From the NCBI GenBank assembly GCA_045540355.1, contig JAZQHB010000029.1, forward strand, positions 1-11,084: 11,084 nucleotides of DNA, read 5' to 3'. Origin of the DNA: RGIG2945 sp045540355. Its GTDB lineage: Bacteria > Bacillota > Clostridia > Oscillospirales > Acutalibacteraceae. Below are positions 1 through 8,153 of this stretch, piece by piece; within the stretch, counting starts at the first letter, position 1, and each line of letters begins with the position of its first letter. The notes under the pieces are model-generated. The model did no database searches, was not told where the DNA came from, and saw nothing but the letters and a program-made list of their open reading frames with translations. Both the position numbers and the translations under genes were made by a program.

Positions 1-1
1 A

Positions 2-3000
2 ATAGTGTTGTATCAGGTTGGCGATTTCTTTGAAGCATTCAATGATGATGCAAAAACTTTGGCTACTTCGCTTCAACTTGTTCTTACTTCAAGAGCAGTA
101 AATGATGATGAACGAGTGCCGATGGTCGGTTTTCCTGCTCATAGACTTGAAGCATATCTTGAAAATATCCGCAAAGAAAGCAGAGTAGTCATTTCGGCAA
201 TTCCCGATGGTGAAACTGCAAGAAAAATATTTCGGATGCCTCAAATTGGTGAAAACAGTGAACTTGAACCTATTGAAAAAGCAAAAAAACTGATAGATAA
301 ATTCTGTATTAAAGAATACGGTAAAGGTGCAGATTTTAGCGATATGAAAAATATTGAAATTGCTTACACCACCTTTACTGATGCAGAAATTCCCGTTCAG
401 GTTTCTGTAAATCTTGTAGATTTCAGAATTGACAGATTCATAGACAATAACCATTATGACAGCCGAAGCTATGACAATCTTGAATCATTGATTGAATATG
501 AACTTTATGGCTTGGATTTTGATGATTTAGTCTATATTCCCGATGAAGTTTTTGAATCAAAGACATATACGAACACAGCATTGGATTCTGAAGTTACCGA
601 CAAAGTAGTAACGAATGAAAGAACACTCGCTGAAAGACTTGTTGATTTTTACAAAGATTTTGATTTCTACGGATTCAGAGATACTCTTGAAATCGGCGAG
701 TCAGAAGAAGATGCCGCAAGTAAACTTGCTGCTGACCTGCAGAGTCCGAAATCAATAGACTCGATTATTGCTCAACTGAAAAATATAGTTGAAGAAGCGG
801 AAACAGATGATAAAGAAATTGCTGAACAGTTAATAAAGGAATTAGAGAAAGAAAAGGAAAATCTTCCTGTTATTCCTGACTCAGAACTCATCGGCAAAGA
901 GGTAATGATTGACGGTACAAAATTCGTTATCGAAAGGATTGACCCCGTTTTCGGTGATGTTTCAATGCGTGACACCTCTGTTCTGTACCCCATAAACAGA
1001 GTTGAAAAAATTGGTCTTGTCCGTGAACTGCTGAATCAGCAGACCGCACCAACCTATTCAACGGAAAAGGTTGCGGAAATACCCGCCGAAGAAAGCGGAC
1101 TACCCTTTGATGTGACAATTCAGACACTTCGCACTGAAGAGCCTGCTCTTACTCCTCCCGTATGGGAAGAAAAGAAAGAAAAAGTCACAACACTTCATCC
1201 CACCGTTCCCGACAGCGAAAAACACAATTTCAGAATAACCGATGATAACCTCGGTGTCGGCGGTGCAAAAGAAAAATTCCGTAACAATATGGCTGCTATC
1301 AATCTTCTGCACGAGCTTGAATTTGAAAACCGTCTTGCAACTCCCGAAGAGCAGGAAATACTCTCAAAGTATGTTGGCTTTGGCGGTCTTGCAGATGCTT
1401 TTGATGAAAGCAAAACAAATTGGGCAGATGAATATAAAGAACTTATTGTTACGCTCTCTCCCGAAGAATATGCCGCTGCAAGAGAAAGTACGCTTACCGC
1501 TTTTTATACTCCCCCCGTTGTTATCCGTGCTATGTATGAAGCACTCGGCAATATGGGATTTGAAAACGGTAACATCCTCGAGCCTTCGTGCGGTACGGGT
1601 AATTTCATAGGTATGCTCCCCGACAAGATGAGTGAAAGTAAATTCTACGGTGTTGAACTTGACAGCTTAACGGGCAGAATTGCACAGCAGCTTTATCAGA
1701 AATCGGGTATTACAGTACAGGGTTATGAAGAAGCAGCATTACCCGACAGCTTTTTTGATGTTGCGGTAGGTAACGTTCCCTTCGGGCAGTTTAAGGTTAT
1801 CGACAAAAAGTACGATAAACACAACTGGCTCATACACGATTACTTTTTCGGTAAGACACTTGATAAAGTACGCCCCGGCGGTGTAATAGCTTTTGTTACT
1901 TCATCGGGTACTTTGGACAAGAAAAATCCTGCTGTAAGAAAGTATATCGCACAAAGGGCAGAACTGCTCGGCGCCATTCGTCTGCCAAACAACACTTTTA
2001 AGGCTAACGCAGGTACAGAGGTAACATCAGATATTCTCTTTTTACAGAAAAGAGATACCCTTGTTAATGATGAGCCTGATTGGGTACACCTTGACCGTGA
2101 TGAGAACGGTAACGAATATAACAAGTATTTTGTTGACCATCCCGAAATGGTACTCGGTGATATGGTTATGGAGTCCTCACAGTTTGGTCAGTCACTGACC
2201 TGCAGACCTTATGAGGGCAGAGAACTCTCCGATCTTCTTTCAGAAGCGATACAGAACATACACGCCGAGATAAAGGATTTTGAACTTTCCGATGTCGGCG
2301 AGTCCGAAGATTTATCCGTACCTGCAGACCCGAATGTTAAGAATTTCAGTTTTACTGTTGTTGAAGATAAAATATATTACCGACACGACAGCAGGATGAC
2401 ACCCGTTGATGTTTCTGCAACGGCGGAAAGCCGTATAAAGGGTATGATTGAAATAAGGGACTGTGTGCGTGAACTTATAAGGCTTCAGACAGACGATTAT
2501 CCCGATTCAGCTATTCTTTCGGCACAGGAAAGATTGAATGAAATCTATGACAAGTTCACAAAGAAATACGGTCTGCTCAATTCAAGAGCAAACCGCCTTG
2601 TATTCTCTGATGACAATTCATATTGTCTGCTTTGTTCACTTGAAGTTATCGGTGAAAACGGTGAACTCAAACGCAAGGCAGATATGTTCACAAAACGAAC
2701 AATCAAGCCACATATCGCTGTAACCTCTGTTGAAACTGCAAGTGAAGCATTGGCAGTATCAATCGGTGAAAAAGCCTGTGTTGATATGGAATATATGTGT
2801 AAGCTCACGGGCAAGACAGAGCAAATGCTTTTTGAAGAACTCAAAGGTGTTATCTTTCTTAACCCCGAACACATATCCGAGAACAGCAGGGTGGCGAGGT
2901 ATCTTACGGCTGATGAATACCTTTCGGGTAACGTCAGAAAGAAACTTGAACTTGCAAAACGGACTGCTGAAATTTATCCCGATGATTACAGTGCCAATGT

Positions 3001-6000
3001 TGAAATGCTCGAAAAGGTACAACCCGAAGATTTGACAGCAAGTGAAATCTCTGTCCGCTTGGGTGCGACTTGGCTCCCGGTTGATGTTGTTGGAGAGTTT
3101 ATGTTTGAACTTCTGCAAACTCCGAGATATGCCCAATGGAATATAAAGGTACACTATTCACCGATTTCCGCAGAGTGGAATATAGAAAACAAAAACTATG
3201 ACCGTATGAATGTTATTGCCAACACCACATACGGTACAAGCCGAATAAATGCATATAAGATTATAGAGGAAACTCTTAATCTTAAAGATGTGCGTATATT
3301 CGATTATGTTGAAGATGAGAACGGCAACAGAAAACCCGTTCTTAACAAAAAGGAAACTGCCATTGCACAGGGTAAGCAGGAAATGATAAAGCAGGCTTTC
3401 CAAGATTGGATTTGGCAAGACCCCCACCGCAGAGAGAAACTTGTCCGCATATACAATGACAAGTTTAACTGTATGCGACCCCGTGAGTATGACGGCAGTC
3501 ACATCAATTTTTCGGGTATGAATCCCGAAATAACCTTACGACCTCATCAGGTTAATGCGGTTGCAAGAATTATGTATGGCGGTAATTCACTTCTTGCACA
3601 CGTCGTCGGTGCGGGCAAAACCTTCACGATGGTTGCTGCGGCACAGGAGAGCAAAAGACTCGGACTTTGTAACAAGTCACTCATTGTTGTTCCTAATCAT
3701 CTTACGGAACAGTGGGCAGCAGAATATTTACAGCTTTACCCATCGGCGAATATCCTTGTTGCTACCAAAAAGGATTTTGAAACCAAAAACCGTAAAAAGT
3801 TCTGTGCCCGTATTGCTACGGGTGATTATGATGCTATTATTATCGGTCATTCGCAGTTTGAAAAAATCCCGTTAAGTCTTGAACGGCAAAAGAGGATGCT
3901 TGAAGAACAGATTGATGAAATAACCGTTGGTATCGGACAAATCAAGTTTAACAAGGGCGAGAAATTCTCTGTTAAACAGCTTGAAAAAACTAAAAAGTCC
4001 TTGCAGGCAAAACTCCAAAAACTCAACGACCAAACCCGTAAGGATGATGTTGTCACCTTTGAAGAACTCGGTGTTGACAGGCTCTTTGTAGACGAGGCTC
4101 ACAATTTTAAGAATTTGTACCTCTACACAAAAATGCGTAATGTCGGCGGTATTGCCCAGACCGAAGCACAGAAGTCATCTGACCTCTATATGAAGTGCAG
4201 ATACCTTGATGAAATCACAGGCGGTAAAGGTGTTATTTTCGCTACGGGTACACCTGTTTCAAACTCTATGGTAGAACTCTATACTATGCAGAGATACTTG
4301 CAGTATGATACTCTTGTTGACCGTAATCTGCAACACTTTGACGCTTGGGCTTCAACCTTCGGCGAAACAGTAACCGCTATTGAACTTGCACCGGAAGGTA
4401 CGGGATACCGTGCTAAAACCCGATTTGCGAAATTTTATAACCTGCCCGAACTTATGATGATGTTCAAGCAGATGGCGGATATTCAGACGGCAGATATGCT
4501 CAATCTTCCCGTTCCGAAAGCCAACTATCACAATGTTGCGGTTAAACCAACCGAACAGCAGAAAGAGATAGTTGCTTCTCTTGCAGAACGAGCCGAGAAG
4601 GTAAGGAATAAAATGGTGAGTTCCAACATAGACAATATGCTGCTTATTACAAATGACGGCAGAAAGACGGCACTTGACCAACGCCTTGTTAATGAGTTGT
4701 TACCCGATGACTCATCGAGCAAGGTATCTGTTTGTGCTGATAATGTTTTCGATATGTGGAACAAAACCACTCCGCAGAAATCCACACAGCTTGTATTCTG
4801 TGACTTATCTACTCCGCATAATGACGGTAAGTTTAATGTGTATGATGACATTCGCAAGAAGCTCATAGCAAAAGGCATACCCGAAGCAGAAATTGCCTTT
4901 ATACACGATGCCGATACAGAAGCGAAGAAGAAAGAACTGTTCGGAAAAGTTCGCACAGGTAAGGTGCGTGTACTTATAGGCAGTACAGCCAAGATGGGTG
5001 CCGGTACCAACGTACAGCAAAAACTCATAGCAATCCATCACACCGATTGTCCGTGGCGTCCTGCTGACCTTCAGCAGAGAGAGGGCAGAATTGTCCGACA
5101 GGGCAACGAAAACCCTGAGGTCGATATTTTCAGCTATGTTACCGAAGAAACCTTTGACGCATACTTGTATCAGTTGGTCGAGAATAAGCAAAAGTTTATA
5201 GGTCAGATTATGACCTCAAAATCGCCTGTGCGTTCAGCAGAAGATGTTGACGAGCAGGCGTTATCTTATGCCGAAATCAAAGCACTTGCAACAGGTAATC
5301 CCCACATCAAAGAGAAAATGGATTTGGATGTCGCAGTATCTAAACTCAAACTTTTGAAACAAAACCATTTAAGTCAGCGATATGCTCTTGAAGATAAAGT
5401 CATTATGTTTTATCCCAAAGAGATATTGAGATTGGAAAACCGAATCAAGGGATATGAGGAAGATATTAAGACAGTGGCTGAAAAATCCGTTCCTAATTCA
5501 GACGGCTTTTGTCCTATGGTTTTGGAAGGTATAACCCATACCGAAAAGAAGGCTGCAGGTTCGGCAATTCTTGAAATCTGCCAATCTATGAAATCGCCTG
5601 AGCCGAAAGCAATCGGCAGTTACCGAGGCTTTGAATTGGAGTTATCCTTTGACACTTTCCAAAAACAATTCATCTTAACTCTTGTCGGCTCACTTCGTCA
5701 TTCTACTCCGCTTGGCTCGGATGTTCACGGTAACATCACAAGACTTGATAATCTCATCGGTGACTTTGAGAAAAAGAAAACTGCTTGTATCGAGCAGCTT
5801 GAAGATACCAAGACACAGCTTGCCAATGCCAAAGAACAGATTGAACAGCCGTTCCCGCAAGAGGATGAATTGAACGCAAAGATGGAAAGGCTCGGAGAAC
5901 TCAATGCACTACTTGATATGAACCACAATGACAATGAAATTGATGACGGTGAAATCGAAGAAACAGAGCAACCCGATAAAGAAAAAAGCAGAGAAACTGC

Positions 6001-6007
6001 GAGGTGA
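2..6007 (+). CDS. Giant DNA methylase / SNF2-like helicase of conjugative element, 5' partial
   Basis: The frame is open to the left window edge. The first possible start (GTG at 5) falls inside a conserved motif, so the true start lies upstream. Residues are numbered from that GTG. Residues 1 to about 65 resemble MutS domain I (LYQVGDFFEAF at 2, VPMVGFPAHRLEAYL at 38). Then comes an unassigned region, the family motif YVGFGGLADAFD, and an N6-adenine-type methylase core: TAFYTPP near 498, SAM motif EPSCGTGN at 526, catalytic-type NVPF at 590. An SF2/SNF2-like helicase follows: Walker A HVVGAGKT at 1199, DEAH at 1363, ATGTPVSNS at 1413, QQREGRIVRQG at 1690. The tail is charged and coiled-coil-like. 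Proteins with this architecture are common in Clostridia conjugative elements. Their role is unproven; DNA modification or protection during transfer is an inference. All core motifs look intact. The 3' end lies in a tandem duplication. Confidence 0.93.
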   Translation: MVLYQVGDFFEAFNDDAKTLATSLQLVLTSRAVNDDERVPMVGFPAHRLEAYLENIRKESRVVISAIPDGETARKIFRMPQIGENSELEPIEKAKKLIDKFCIKEYGKGADFSDMKNIEIAYTTFTDAEIPVQVSVNLVDFRIDRFIDNNHYDSRSYDNLESLIEYELYGLDFDDLVYIPDEVFESKTYTNTALDSEVTDKVVTNERTLAERLVDFYKDFDFYGFRDTLEIGESEEDAASKLAADLQSPKSIDSIIAQLKNIVEEAETDDKEIAEQLIKELEKEKENLPVIPDSELIGKEVMIDGTKFVIERIDPVFGDVSMRDTSVLYPINRVEKIGLVRELLNQQTAPTYSTEKVAEIPAEESGLPFDVTIQTLRTEEPALTPPVWEEKKEKVTTLHPTVPDSEKHNFRITDDNLGVGGAKEKFRNNMAAINLLHELEFENRLATPEEQEILSKYVGFGGLADAFDESKTNWADEYKELIVTLSPEEYAAARESTLTAFYTPPVVIRAMYEALGNMGFENGNILEPSCGTGNFIGMLPDKMSESKFYGVELDSLTGRIAQQLYQKSGITVQGYEEAALPDSFFDVAVGNVPFGQFKVIDKKYDKHNWLIHDYFFGKTLDKVRPGGVIAFVTSSGTLDKKNPAVRKYIAQRAELLGAIRLPNNTFKANAGTEVTSDILFLQKRDTLVNDEPDWVHLDRDENGNEYNKYFVDHPEMVLGDMVMESSQFGQSLTCRPYEGRELSDLLSEAIQNIHAEIKDFELSDVGESEDLSVPADPNVKNFSFTVVEDKIYYRHDSRMTPVDVSATAESRIKGMIEIRDCVRELIRLQTDDYPDSAILSAQERLNEIYDKFTKKYGLLNSRANRLVFSDDNSYCLLCSLEVIGENGELKRKADMFTKRTIKPHIAVTSVETASEALAVSIGEKACVDMEYMCKLTGKTEQMLFEELKGVIFLNPEHISENSRVARYLTADEYLSGNVRKKLELAKRTAEIYPDDYSANVEMLEKVQPEDLTASEISVRLGATWLPVDVVGEFMFELLQTPRYAQWNIKVHYSPISAEWNIENKNYDRMNVIANTTYGTSRINAYKIIEETLNLKDVRIFDYVEDENGNRKPVLNKKETAIAQGKQEMIKQAFQDWIWQDPHRREKLVRIYNDKFNCMRPREYDGSHINFSGMNPEITLRPHQVNAVARIMYGGNSLLAHVVGAGKTFTMVAAAQESKRLGLCNKSLIVVPNHLTEQWAAEYLQLYPSANILVATKKDFETKNRKKFCARIATGDYDAIIIGHSQFEKIPLSLERQKRMLEEQIDEITVGIGQIKFNKGEKFSVKQLEKTKKSLQAKLQKLNDQTRKDDVVTFEELGVDRLFVDEAHNFKNLYLYTKMRNVGGIAQTEAQKSSDLYMKCRYLDEITGGKGVIFATGTPVSNSMVELYTMQRYLQYDTLVDRNLQHFDAWASTFGETVTAIELAPEGTGYRAKTRFAKFYNLPELMMMFKQMADIQTADMLNLPVPKANYHNVAVKPTEQQKEIVASLAERAEKVRNKMVSSNIDNMLLITNDGRKTALDQRLVNELLPDDSSSKVSVCADNVFDMWNKTTPQKSTQLVFCDLSTPHNDGKFNVYDDIRKKLIAKGIPEAEIAFIHDADTEAKKKELFGKVRTGKVRVLIGSTAKMGAGTNVQQKLIAIHHTDCPWRPADLQQREGRIVRQGNENPEVDIFSYVTEETFDAYLYQLVENKQKFIGQIMTSKSPVRSAEDVDEQALSYAEIKALATGNPHIKEKMDLDVAVSKLKLLKQNHLSQRYALEDKVIMFYPKEILRLENRIKGYEEDIKTVAEKSVPNSDGFCPMVLEGITHTEKKAAGSAILEICQSMKSPEPKAIGSYRGFELELSFDTFQKQFILTLVGSLRHSTPLGSDVHGNITRLDNLIGDFEKKKTACIEQLEDTKTQLANAKEQIEQPFPQEDELNAKMERLGELNALLDMNHNDNEIDDGEIEETEQPDKEKSRETAR

Positions 6008-6196
6008 AATTCTCGGAGTTAAGTCCGTGTTTTTTGACATTTTTCAAATAGAAATTTTCAAAACGACCAATGTATCGTTTATGAAATTTCCATCGGCTAT
6101 TTTTTAATTCGTTACGGTCTAAACCGTGCAAAATCAACCAAAAAACAGGTCAGTAAATGAAACAAAGAAAAAACAAGAAGGTAATATGGCTTACAC
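5972..6196 (+). repeat. Tandem duplication, copy 1 (unit about 222-225 bp)
   Basis: Copy 1 runs from the last codons of the giant gene through the intergenic space to the first codons of a small ORF. It matches 6197-6421 at an offset of 225 at its left edge, 224 at 5989 and 222 from 6012 onward. Exact shared blocks are 6012-6063, 6065-6095 and 6113-6158. By hand I count about 11 mismatches over roughly 200 aligned bases. It holds a large imperfect hairpin (6051-6090) and a small one (6113-6128). The short string cccgataaagaa occurs at both edges of the unit (5972 and 6197), which suggests how the duplication arose. Confidence 0.9.
6051..6090 (+). other. Imperfect inverted repeat / hairpin, copy 1
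   Basis: Arms 6051-6066 and 6075-6090 flank the 8-base loop CCAATGTA. I count 15 base pairs, with one bulged base on each side (T6055 and A6081). It lies between the giant gene and the duplicated small-gene start. It has no U tract after it, so it does not look like an intrinsic terminator. A structured leader RNA or a protein-binding site are both possible. Confidence 0.55.
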
Positions 6197-6344
6197 CCCG
6201 ATAAAGAACAACCAGAGAAACTGCAAGGTAAAACTCGGAGTTAAGTCCGTGTTTTTTGACATTTTTCAAATAGAAATTTTCAAAATGACCAATGTATCGT
6301 TTATGAAATTTCCATCGACTATTTTTAAATTCTGTACGGTCTAA
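6186..6344 (+). pseudogene. Duplicated start of the small gene running into duplicated intergenic DNA
   Basis: An ATG at 6186, preceded by AAGAAGG, encodes MAYTPIK, nearly the same start as the 98-residue gene (MAYAPIK). After that the frame reads a copy of the giant gene's 3' end and then the intergenic repeat, stopping after 52 codons. This is best read as a by-product of the tandem duplication rather than a real protein. It could still act as a short leader ORF, since it has a recognisable ribosome binding site and ends 63 bases before the intact start. Confidence 0.5.
6273..6312 (+). other. Imperfect inverted repeat / hairpin, copy 2
   Basis: This has the same arms and identical loop as copy 1. 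The only change is C to T at 6286 (6064 in copy 1), which faces G6299. In a + strand transcript this turns a C-G pair into U-G and keeps the stem. The structure would sit about 95 bases upstream of the start codon at 6408, in the leader of the operon's small genes. Confidence 0.55.
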
Positions 6345-6352
6345 ACCGTGCA
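6333..6352 (+). other. Short hairpin TGTACGGT-CTAA-ACCGTGCA, copy 2
   Basis: An eight-pair stem (one T·G wobble) closes the loop CTAA. The copy-1 counterpart (6113-6128) has the same loop but only six pairs. The two adjacent differences at 6333-6334 both add pairs in copy 2. It could be a small RNA element or an operator-like dyad; no function is assigned. Confidence 0.45.
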
Positions 6353-6407
6353 AAATCAACCAAAAAACAGGTCAGTAAATAAAACACAGGAAAAACAAGG
6401 AGGTAAT

Positions 6408-6704
6408 ATGGCTTACGCCCCAATAAAGAGAGATAAAACCACATTTATCAGCTTTAATGAATATGACGATGTTATATCAATCATTACTCACAATACGAGT
6501 TTGAAGAAAAGACTTATTAAGTATTCGACCTTGCACCCTGACCTTTGCAAACTGATTTTTGATGACGGCGAAGGCAGCATAGAATTTGAGATACAAAAGG
6601 ACAGACTCTCATTCAGATTACTTAATCCGTGTTCGGAAACACGAAAAGAAAAAGCACGTTCTTTAATTAACAACATCAATCATAAGGAAGGTGATAATAT
6701 GTGA
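6408..6704 (+). CDS. Small protein of unknown function found in mobile elements (98 aa)
   Basis: The start is ATG 6408, four bases after AAGGAGG (6397-6403); an in-frame extension upstream lies inside the repeat and has no such site. The protein is soluble and has no signal peptide or membrane segment. Its central stretch (THNTSLKKRL, then HPDLCKLIFDDGEG, FEIQKDRLSFRL, NPCSETRKEKA) looks like a family of short uncharacterised proteins that I associate with Clostridia conjugative elements and phages. No catalytic motif is visible and I assign no function. Its stop overlaps the GTG of the next small gene, so the two are probably translationally coupled. Its leader is the second copy of the hairpin-bearing duplication. 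Confidence 0.82.
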   Translation: MAYAPIKRDKTTFISFNEYDDVISIITHNTSLKKRLIKYSTLHPDLCKLIFDDGEGSIEFEIQKDRLSFRLLNPCSETRKEKARSLINNINHKEGDNM

Positions 6705-6868
6705 ATCAAACAAGTTACCCTGATGAATTGAGCTTCTATATAAACTCAAACGGTGAAATTCAAAACAACGATTTGTGTGTTGTCTGCTCAAAGAATTGCA
6801 AACAGAGTTTCAGAGCAACAATCATAAATTGTCCCAACATTAAAGCAAAGGAGGAATGTGAAGAATGA
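6701..6868 (+). CDS. Small Cys-rich protein, possible zinc knuckle (55 aa, GTG start)
   Basis: An open frame of 55 codons fills the gap between two genes. It starts at GTG 6701, overlapping the previous gene's stop (ATGTGA), about ten bases after a GGAAGG sequence (6686-6691). It stops at TGA 6866-6868, overlapping the next gene's ATG in an ATGA arrangement. The product begins VNQTSYPDELSFYINSNG and has Cys at positions 26, 29, 33, 44 and 53. The spacing C-x2-C-x3-C with two later Cys would suit a small metal site. No family is recognised. The tight overlaps at both ends are the main evidence that it is real. An unannotated gap is the alternative. Confidence 0.6.
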   Translation: MNQTSYPDELSFYINSNGEIQNNDLCVVCSKNCKQSFRATIINCPNIKAKEECEE

Positions 6869-7203
6869 CAACCGAACAACTCAATACAGCTTTATATAAC
6901 AAGATGTATGCCGAACAGGAACAGTTTAAATCAATGCTTCGCAGTTCATCACCCGAGGTTGTTATGCAGCACTCTTATGAACTCGTTATGCGTGAGGATA
7001 TTCTGTTATCCCTTGAAGAAAACGATTTGACACCGAAGCAATGCAAGGCACTTCTCAAACAGAAAGAGCCGTTAAGTGACCTCTTTTTAGCTTGGGAAAA
7101 CGGTGAAAGTAATCATATGCAGGAAATACTTTCTTGCATTGAGAACAAAGCCGATGAGCTTCACAGCTTACTTAAATCAAAAGCAAGTCGGGAGTGCAGA
7201 TAA
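6865..7203 (+). CDS. DUF3848-like protein (112 aa)
   Basis: The ATG at 6865 follows AAGGAGG (6848-6854) by ten bases and overlaps the preceding stop. The protein is predicted mostly helical, with the pattern LYNKMYAEQEQFKSML, then PEVVMQHSYELVMREDILLSLEENDLTPKQCKALL and a PLSDLFLAWE stretch. This matches my recollection of DUF3848 proteins of Clostridia conjugative elements. The function is unknown. It has no signal peptide or membrane span. Its stop lies three bases from the ATG of the Toprim gene, so it belongs to the same operon. The family call rests on motif memory, not a search. Confidence 0.8.
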   Translation: MTTEQLNTALYNKMYAEQEQFKSMLRSSSPEVVMQHSYELVMREDILLSLEENDLTPKQCKALLKQKEPLSDLFLAWENGESNHMQEILSCIENKADELHSLLKSKASRECR

Positions 7204-7205
7204 CT

Positions 7206-8153
7206 ATGCAGTTTATTGACTCCGACACCGTTGCCCGTGTCAAAGAGATTGACCTGCTCACTTATTTGCAATACTGTGAGCCTGATGAATTGACAAGAGT
7301 ATCCCCCAACACTTACTCAACCAAAACACACAGCAGCTTAAAAATATCCAACGGCAAATGGATGTGGTGGTCGAGAGGGATAGGCGGTAAAACCGCTTTG
7401 GATTTTCTTGTCAAAGTAAGAGGAATGGAATTTACAGATGCCGTTTTACAGATAGCAGCATTTGAAAAAATACCCGTTACCACTCACGAAACCAAGCAAA
7501 CGGTAAAGAGTTTTTCTCTGTTGCCGAGAGCACCCAATAACGATAAGGTTATCTCTTATCTTCTTAACAGAGGAATATCCCGAACGGTTATAGACCACTT
7601 TATCAATGAAGGTTTAATCTATCAGAGTTCGCAGAGAGATAACCTTGTGTTTGTAGGCTATGATGAAAAACACAAGCCGAGATATGCAACCGTAAGAGGA
7701 ACGGGAAGCAGCCGTTTCTTTTATGACCTTGCAGGAAGTAATAAAGAATTTTCTTTTCGGCAGGTAAACAATAATACCGATTCAGTACACCTTTTTGAGA
7801 GTGCAATAGATTTAATTTCATACGCAACCCTTTGTGAAATGCAAGGCTCAGGCTATAAAAGTTTGAGCCTTGTTTCTCTTTCGGGAGTATATAACCAAGG
7901 TAACAATGAGCAAATAAAAATCCCTGTTGCACTTTCTTCTTACCTTGCAAAACACGACACCAAAACAATCCATCTTCATCTTGACAATGACCGGGCAGGA
8001 CACAATGCCGCAAGAGCATTGACTAATCTTTTGTCGGATAAATACTCGGTCAGAAGTCACTTCGTACCCGTAGGAAAAGATGTAAACGATTACCTTCGCT
8101 ACACTTTGAACATACCATACAAATCTCAAAAAGAAAGGAGAGATTGCCGATGA
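7206..8153 (+). CDS. DUF3991/Toprim domain protein, primase-like (315 aa)
   Basis: I chose ATG 7206, just after the previous stop, with a GGGAG sequence about 11 bases upstream; a GTG at 7194 in the same frame would add four residues. The N-terminal region (KWMWWSRGIGGKTALDFLVKVRGMEFTDAVLQI) matches the DUF3991 type that precedes Toprim in mobile-element primases. The Toprim fold shows its acidic residues: Glu198 in HLFESAIDLI, and Asp260/Asp262 in HLDNDRAGHNAA. No CHC2-type zinc finger or helicase part is present. Likely role, from family knowledge: DNA priming or nucleic-acid processing during element transfer or replication. It overlaps the next start (ATGA at 8150), so coupling is expected. 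Confidence 0.88.
   Translation: MQFIDSDTVARVKEIDLLTYLQYCEPDELTRVSPNTYSTKTHSSLKISNGKWMWWSRGIGGKTALDFLVKVRGMEFTDAVLQIAAFEKIPVTTHETKQTVKSFSLLPRAPNNDKVISYLLNRGISRTVIDHFINEGLIYQSSQRDNLVFVGYDEKHKPRYATVRGTGSSRFFYDLAGSNKEFSFRQVNNNTDSVHLFESAIDLISYATLCEMQGSGYKSLSLVSLSGVYNQGNNEQIKIPVALSSYLAKHDTKTIHLHLDNDRAGHNAARALTNLLSDKYSVRSHFVPVGKDVNDYLRYTLNIPYKSQKERRDCR

Larger units (their letters stand above)
6197..6421 (+). repeat. Tandem duplication, copy 2, leader of the 98-residue gene
   Basis: This is the second copy of the module. It ends with a stronger Shine-Dalgarno (AAGGAGG at 6397-6403; copy 1 has AAGAAGG) and the start codon of the 98-residue gene at 6408. It retains the large hairpin (6273-6312) and a longer version of the small hairpin (6333-6352). 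No convincing sigma-70 promoter is visible. A TTGACA at 6256-6261 has no good -10 box at the usual spacing. No T-tract terminator follows either hairpin. Confidence 0.9.

Noticed and set aside
1242..1610. Overlapping + strand ORF of 122 codons inside the giant gene
   Set aside because: It lies in a shifted frame over the methylase core, whose conserved motifs are read in the main frame.
6034..6062. TTGACA in the repeat as a -35 box of a promoter
   Set aside because: No acceptable -10 hexamer is found 16-18 bases downstream; the A/T-rich context makes a chance match likely.
6113..6130. Small hairpin as an intrinsic terminator for the giant gene
   Set aside because: The stem is short and is followed by GCAAAATC rather than a T tract.
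5901..6359. Two similar minus-strand ORFs (both beginning MILHGLDR) across the duplicated spacer
   Set aside because: They resemble each other only because they lie in the two repeat copies. Most differences between copies change the amino acid, no good ribosome binding site precedes them, and the hairpins explain the conservation better.
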